The notes beneath the pieces were generated by a model. It worked only from the letters and a program-made list of their open reading frames with translations. It made no database searches and was not told the DNA's origin. Made by a program: the position numbers and the translations under genes. DNA of 64,000 nt, from NCBI GenBank assembly GCA_963789565.1, contig CAWBKX010000002.1:2914001-2978000 (forward strand). Reading direction: 5' to 3'. Origin of the DNA: CALAGB01 sp963789565 (GTDB lineage Bacteria > Chloroflexota > Chloroflexia > Thermomicrobiales > Thermomicrobiaceae). Shown here piece by piece: positions 62,388-64,000 of the stretch (position 1 is its first letter; each line of letters opens with the position of its first letter).

Positions 62388-62415
62388 GGGGCCGCCCACA
62401 ACGGCCCCGTTTTTT
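62388..62415 (+). terminator. Strong factor-independent terminator
   Basis: GGGGCCG (62388-62394) pairs with CGGCCCC (62402-62408) over a 7-nt loop, followed by G and six T (62410-62415). It closes the unit that starts at the 62045 promoter. Confidence 0.9.
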
Positions 62416-62589
62416 CTTAACTTCGATTTCCAACTATTTACCCATTCTCCTCAATGCCTATCCGCCGGTACATTCTGGAGTAGGTCGTCCGTTGCCGCTG
62501 ACGATGGCACCCGCAATGCAGCAATGGTTGAGTTGACCACTGAGGCTCGCTGCGCCACGAGCGAATTCGAAATCGGATAAGGACCTGAG

Positions 62590-62823
62590 TTGGAGTTACC
62601 GAGCGATCTCGCCTACAAATGGTTCGCGGAACACGGCTTTCATCAGATTTATCGCTCAACGGCGATTCGGCTGATGGCACATCAGGAGCTTCCCGGCGTC
62701 GAAGTGCGCATCGGTACCGGCTACGTGGTCGTCGAACGAGACGGCAAAGAAGTCTATCGGTCTCTCATTCGTGACTTCGATCAAGAGGACCTTGCCGCGC
62801 GAGTCTTCCGCGGCTCGTTGTAA
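62590..62823 (+). CDS. Small protein of unknown function
   Basis: 77 residues from a TTG at 62590, with AAGGA 6 nt upstream. The sequence (YKWFAEHGFHQIYRSTAIRL, then GVEVRIGTGYVVVERDGKEV) suggests an alpha/beta fold of two helices and a hairpin. No membrane segment or cysteine. Coding-type amino acid use and the ribosome site support it; the family is unknown. Confidence 0.55.
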   Translation: MELPSDLAYKWFAEHGFHQIYRSTAIRLMAHQELPGVEVRIGTGYVVVERDGKEVYRSLIRDFDQEDLAARVFRGSL

Positions 62824-62942
62824 TTCTTTCGTAATATCGGTAATCCTGAGTTCATCCGATTTGACCTGCCCGGTCGTAGAATGAGTGCAGGAGCGAAGCG
62901 TTCGCTCCGACTCTCCCGTACGGATGAATGAAGGATGCCCCC

Positions 62943-64000
62943 ATGCGCTCGCGCCTCTTTTCTCGGTCTGGCTTTATCCCTGGTGTTGTTGCCGCGTTGA
63001 TCGCGTCGGTGGTGATGCTCCTCCTCGGTCGCGTATGGGGAGCGCCGGTGCCGACTCAGCTTCTCTCCGACCGCATCACGTCGGTCACGCCGGTCGACGT
63101 CTTTGGCGCCATCCTTGGCAAACTCGAATCATCAGCCAAGCCCCTCATCTTCGTTCTGCTCTTCGTCGGTCAACTGGTGGTCGGTGGATTGATTGGCGCG
63201 TTTCTGGCTGGCCTTCTGAAGCGCGGCAATTCCCCATTGCGGCTCTTCGGCCTCGTTTCGCTGGTCACATTTGCGGTGCTGGGACTCGTTTTTGCACCCC
63301 TGGGTGCGGTTGGAATCTTCGGACAGCACTCGTCGGCGGGTACAACCACCACCTTCTTGAGCTTTGCGGTGATCGCTTTGGTCTTCGGTGGCGTGGTTAT
63401 CGCCTGGCTGGCAGCGGTGGAGAGCGAGTTCGCGGTCGAGTATGACGACTCGCGTCGTCGGGTCGTGAGCGTGGTCGCCGTTGGCGTTCCGGTCCTGTTG
63501 GCCTCGGCTTATCTCGGCAAATTCTTCGTAGCGCTCAACAAGAAGAGTCAGGTGCCCTCATCGCCCAACACCGCTGACGGCATCTCTCCCGCATTGACGC
63601 CGATCGATGACTTCTACGTCGTCTCCAAGAATTTCATCGATCCCACGGTGGCACAGGGCGGCTGGAAGCTATCGGTCGAGGGCCTGGTCGCTCATCCGCA
63701 AACCTATACCTACGATCAGATTCGCTCGCGACCGACATCCAAGCACATCGCCACGCTCGAGTGCATCAGCAATGAGGTCGGCGGAGAGTACATCAGCAAC
63801 GGCGAATGGACTGGCTTTCCGCTGAAGCAGCTATTGGACGAAGCGGGCGTGCAAGATGGCGTGGTTGACGTTGTCTTCTACGCCGAGGACGGCTATTCCG
63901 ACTCGATCCCGCTCTCCGTCGCACTCGATCCGAACACGTTTCTCGTGCATGCGCTGGATGGGCAGCCTCTGGCGAAAGATCACGGGTTCCCAGTTCGCAT
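62943..64000 (+). CDS. Membrane-anchored molybdopterin-dependent oxidoreductase (sulfite oxidase-like), 3' end beyond window
   Basis: The frame is open from the ATG at 62943 (AAGGA 8 nt upstream) to the edge, 352 codons. Residues 12-196 contain about five membrane helices, followed by a linker. The oxidoreductase molybdopterin-binding domain (SUOX fold) begins near 218: DDFYVVSKNFIDP, WKLSVEGLV, LECISNEVGG with Cys274 as the expected molybdenum ligand, GEWTGFPLKQLLDEAGV, and DGYSDSIPLSVAL. Such proteins oxidise or reduce S- or N-oxides at the outer face of the membrane. The true substrate is unknown, and the C-terminal domain is not seen. Confidence 0.87.
   Translation, partial: MRSRLFSRSGFIPGVVAALIASVVMLLLGRVWGAPVPTQLLSDRITSVTPVDVFGAILGKLESSAKPLIFVLLFVGQLVVGGLIGAFLAGLLKRGNSPLRLFGLVSLVTFAVLGLVFAPLGAVGIFGQHSSAGTTTTFLSFAVIALVFGGVVIAWLAAVESEFAVEYDDSRRRVVSVVAVGVPVLLASAYLGKFFVALNKKSQVPSSPNTADGISPALTPIDDFYVVSKNFIDPTVAQGGWKLSVEGLVAHPQTYTYDQIRSRPTSKHIATLECISNEVGGEYISNGEWTGFPLKQLLDEAGVQDGVVDVVFYAEDGYSDSIPLSVALDPNTFLVHALDGQPLAKDHGFPVR

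Noticed and set aside
1..64000. CRISPR arrays, rRNA and tRNA genes, insertion sequences, phage genes, integrase or attachment sites
   Set aside because: No regularly spaced repeats, tRNA arms with a GGTTCRA loop, rRNA-like blocks, transposase or integrase motifs were found in the intergenic regions or frames inspected by eye.

Overview
The window reads as chromosomal DNA of a high-GC, aerobic, heterotrophic bacterium. Three things point to the Chloroflexota, most likely a Thermomicrobia-like lineage: Tat-exported peptide-binding lipoproteins with Ser/Thr/Ala-rich linkers, a transaldolase/glucose-6-phosphate isomerase fusion, and an SPW/VKOR membrane protein. This placement is inferred from gene families; no rRNA or tRNA gene was seen. 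No CRISPR array, insertion sequence, phage gene or integrase was recognised.

Layout. 1-5.2 kb: end of a GT39 membrane glycosyltransferase, gamma-glutamyltransferase-like protein, pyruvate kinase and an adenosine-specific-kinase family protein. 5.5-9.0 kb: pyruvate dehydrogenase E1-alpha, E1-beta and E2, closed by a terminator; no E3. 9-18.3 kb: Zn-ribbon/coiled-coil protein with an M50-like membrane peptidase, orphan DNA methyltransferase with a frameshifted threonine aldolase, M20 peptidase, two overlapping GNATs, a PIG-V-like mannosyltransferase and YebC. 18.5-25.7 kb: a small ORF with its own terminator, a GAF histidine kinase, a DEAD-box helicase, an acetyl-CoA synthetase-like enzyme, and PH-like and DUF309 proteins. 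25.7-33.1 kb: three tandem paralogous family-5 substrate-binding lipoproteins. Each has its own promoter, a leader of about 270 nt and a terminator, and no permease or ATPase gene lies nearby. 33.8-41.5 kb: HtrA protease, ECF sigma factor and anti-sigma factor, ABC-2 exporter, metallo-beta-lactamase-fold protein and LCP cell-wall ligase. 41.9-47.0 kb: an operon of ASRT-type small-molecule-binding protein, enolase-superfamily dehydratase, FAD/Fe-S 2-hydroxyacid oxidase and PPC protein. 47-54 kb: DinB-like protein, pyruvate-oxidase-like TPP enzyme, VKOR-SPW protein, short-chain dehydrogenase, NadC and Nudix. 54.2-61.7 kb: PIG-L deacetylase, then the oxidative pentose phosphate genes tal-pgi, zwf, opcA and pgl. 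61.7-64 kb: a promoter with two identical palindromes driving a small unit that ends in a strong terminator, a small ORF, and the start of a membrane-anchored molybdopterin oxidoreductase.

Function. Central carbon metabolism (pyk, pdh, pyruvate-oxidase-like enzyme, acetyl-CoA synthetase, oxidative pentose phosphate) sits beside peptide or solute capture and envelope maintenance (HtrA/sigma/anti-sigma, LCP, glycosyltransferases).

Caveat. Five otherwise intact genes (ltaE, the FAD/Fe-S oxidase, the DinB-like gene, the SDR and tal-pgi) each carry a single-base frameshift. Four look like insertions and one like a deletion. Either the sequence has residual indel errors or the strain carries several recent pseudogenes; the sequence alone cannot tell which.
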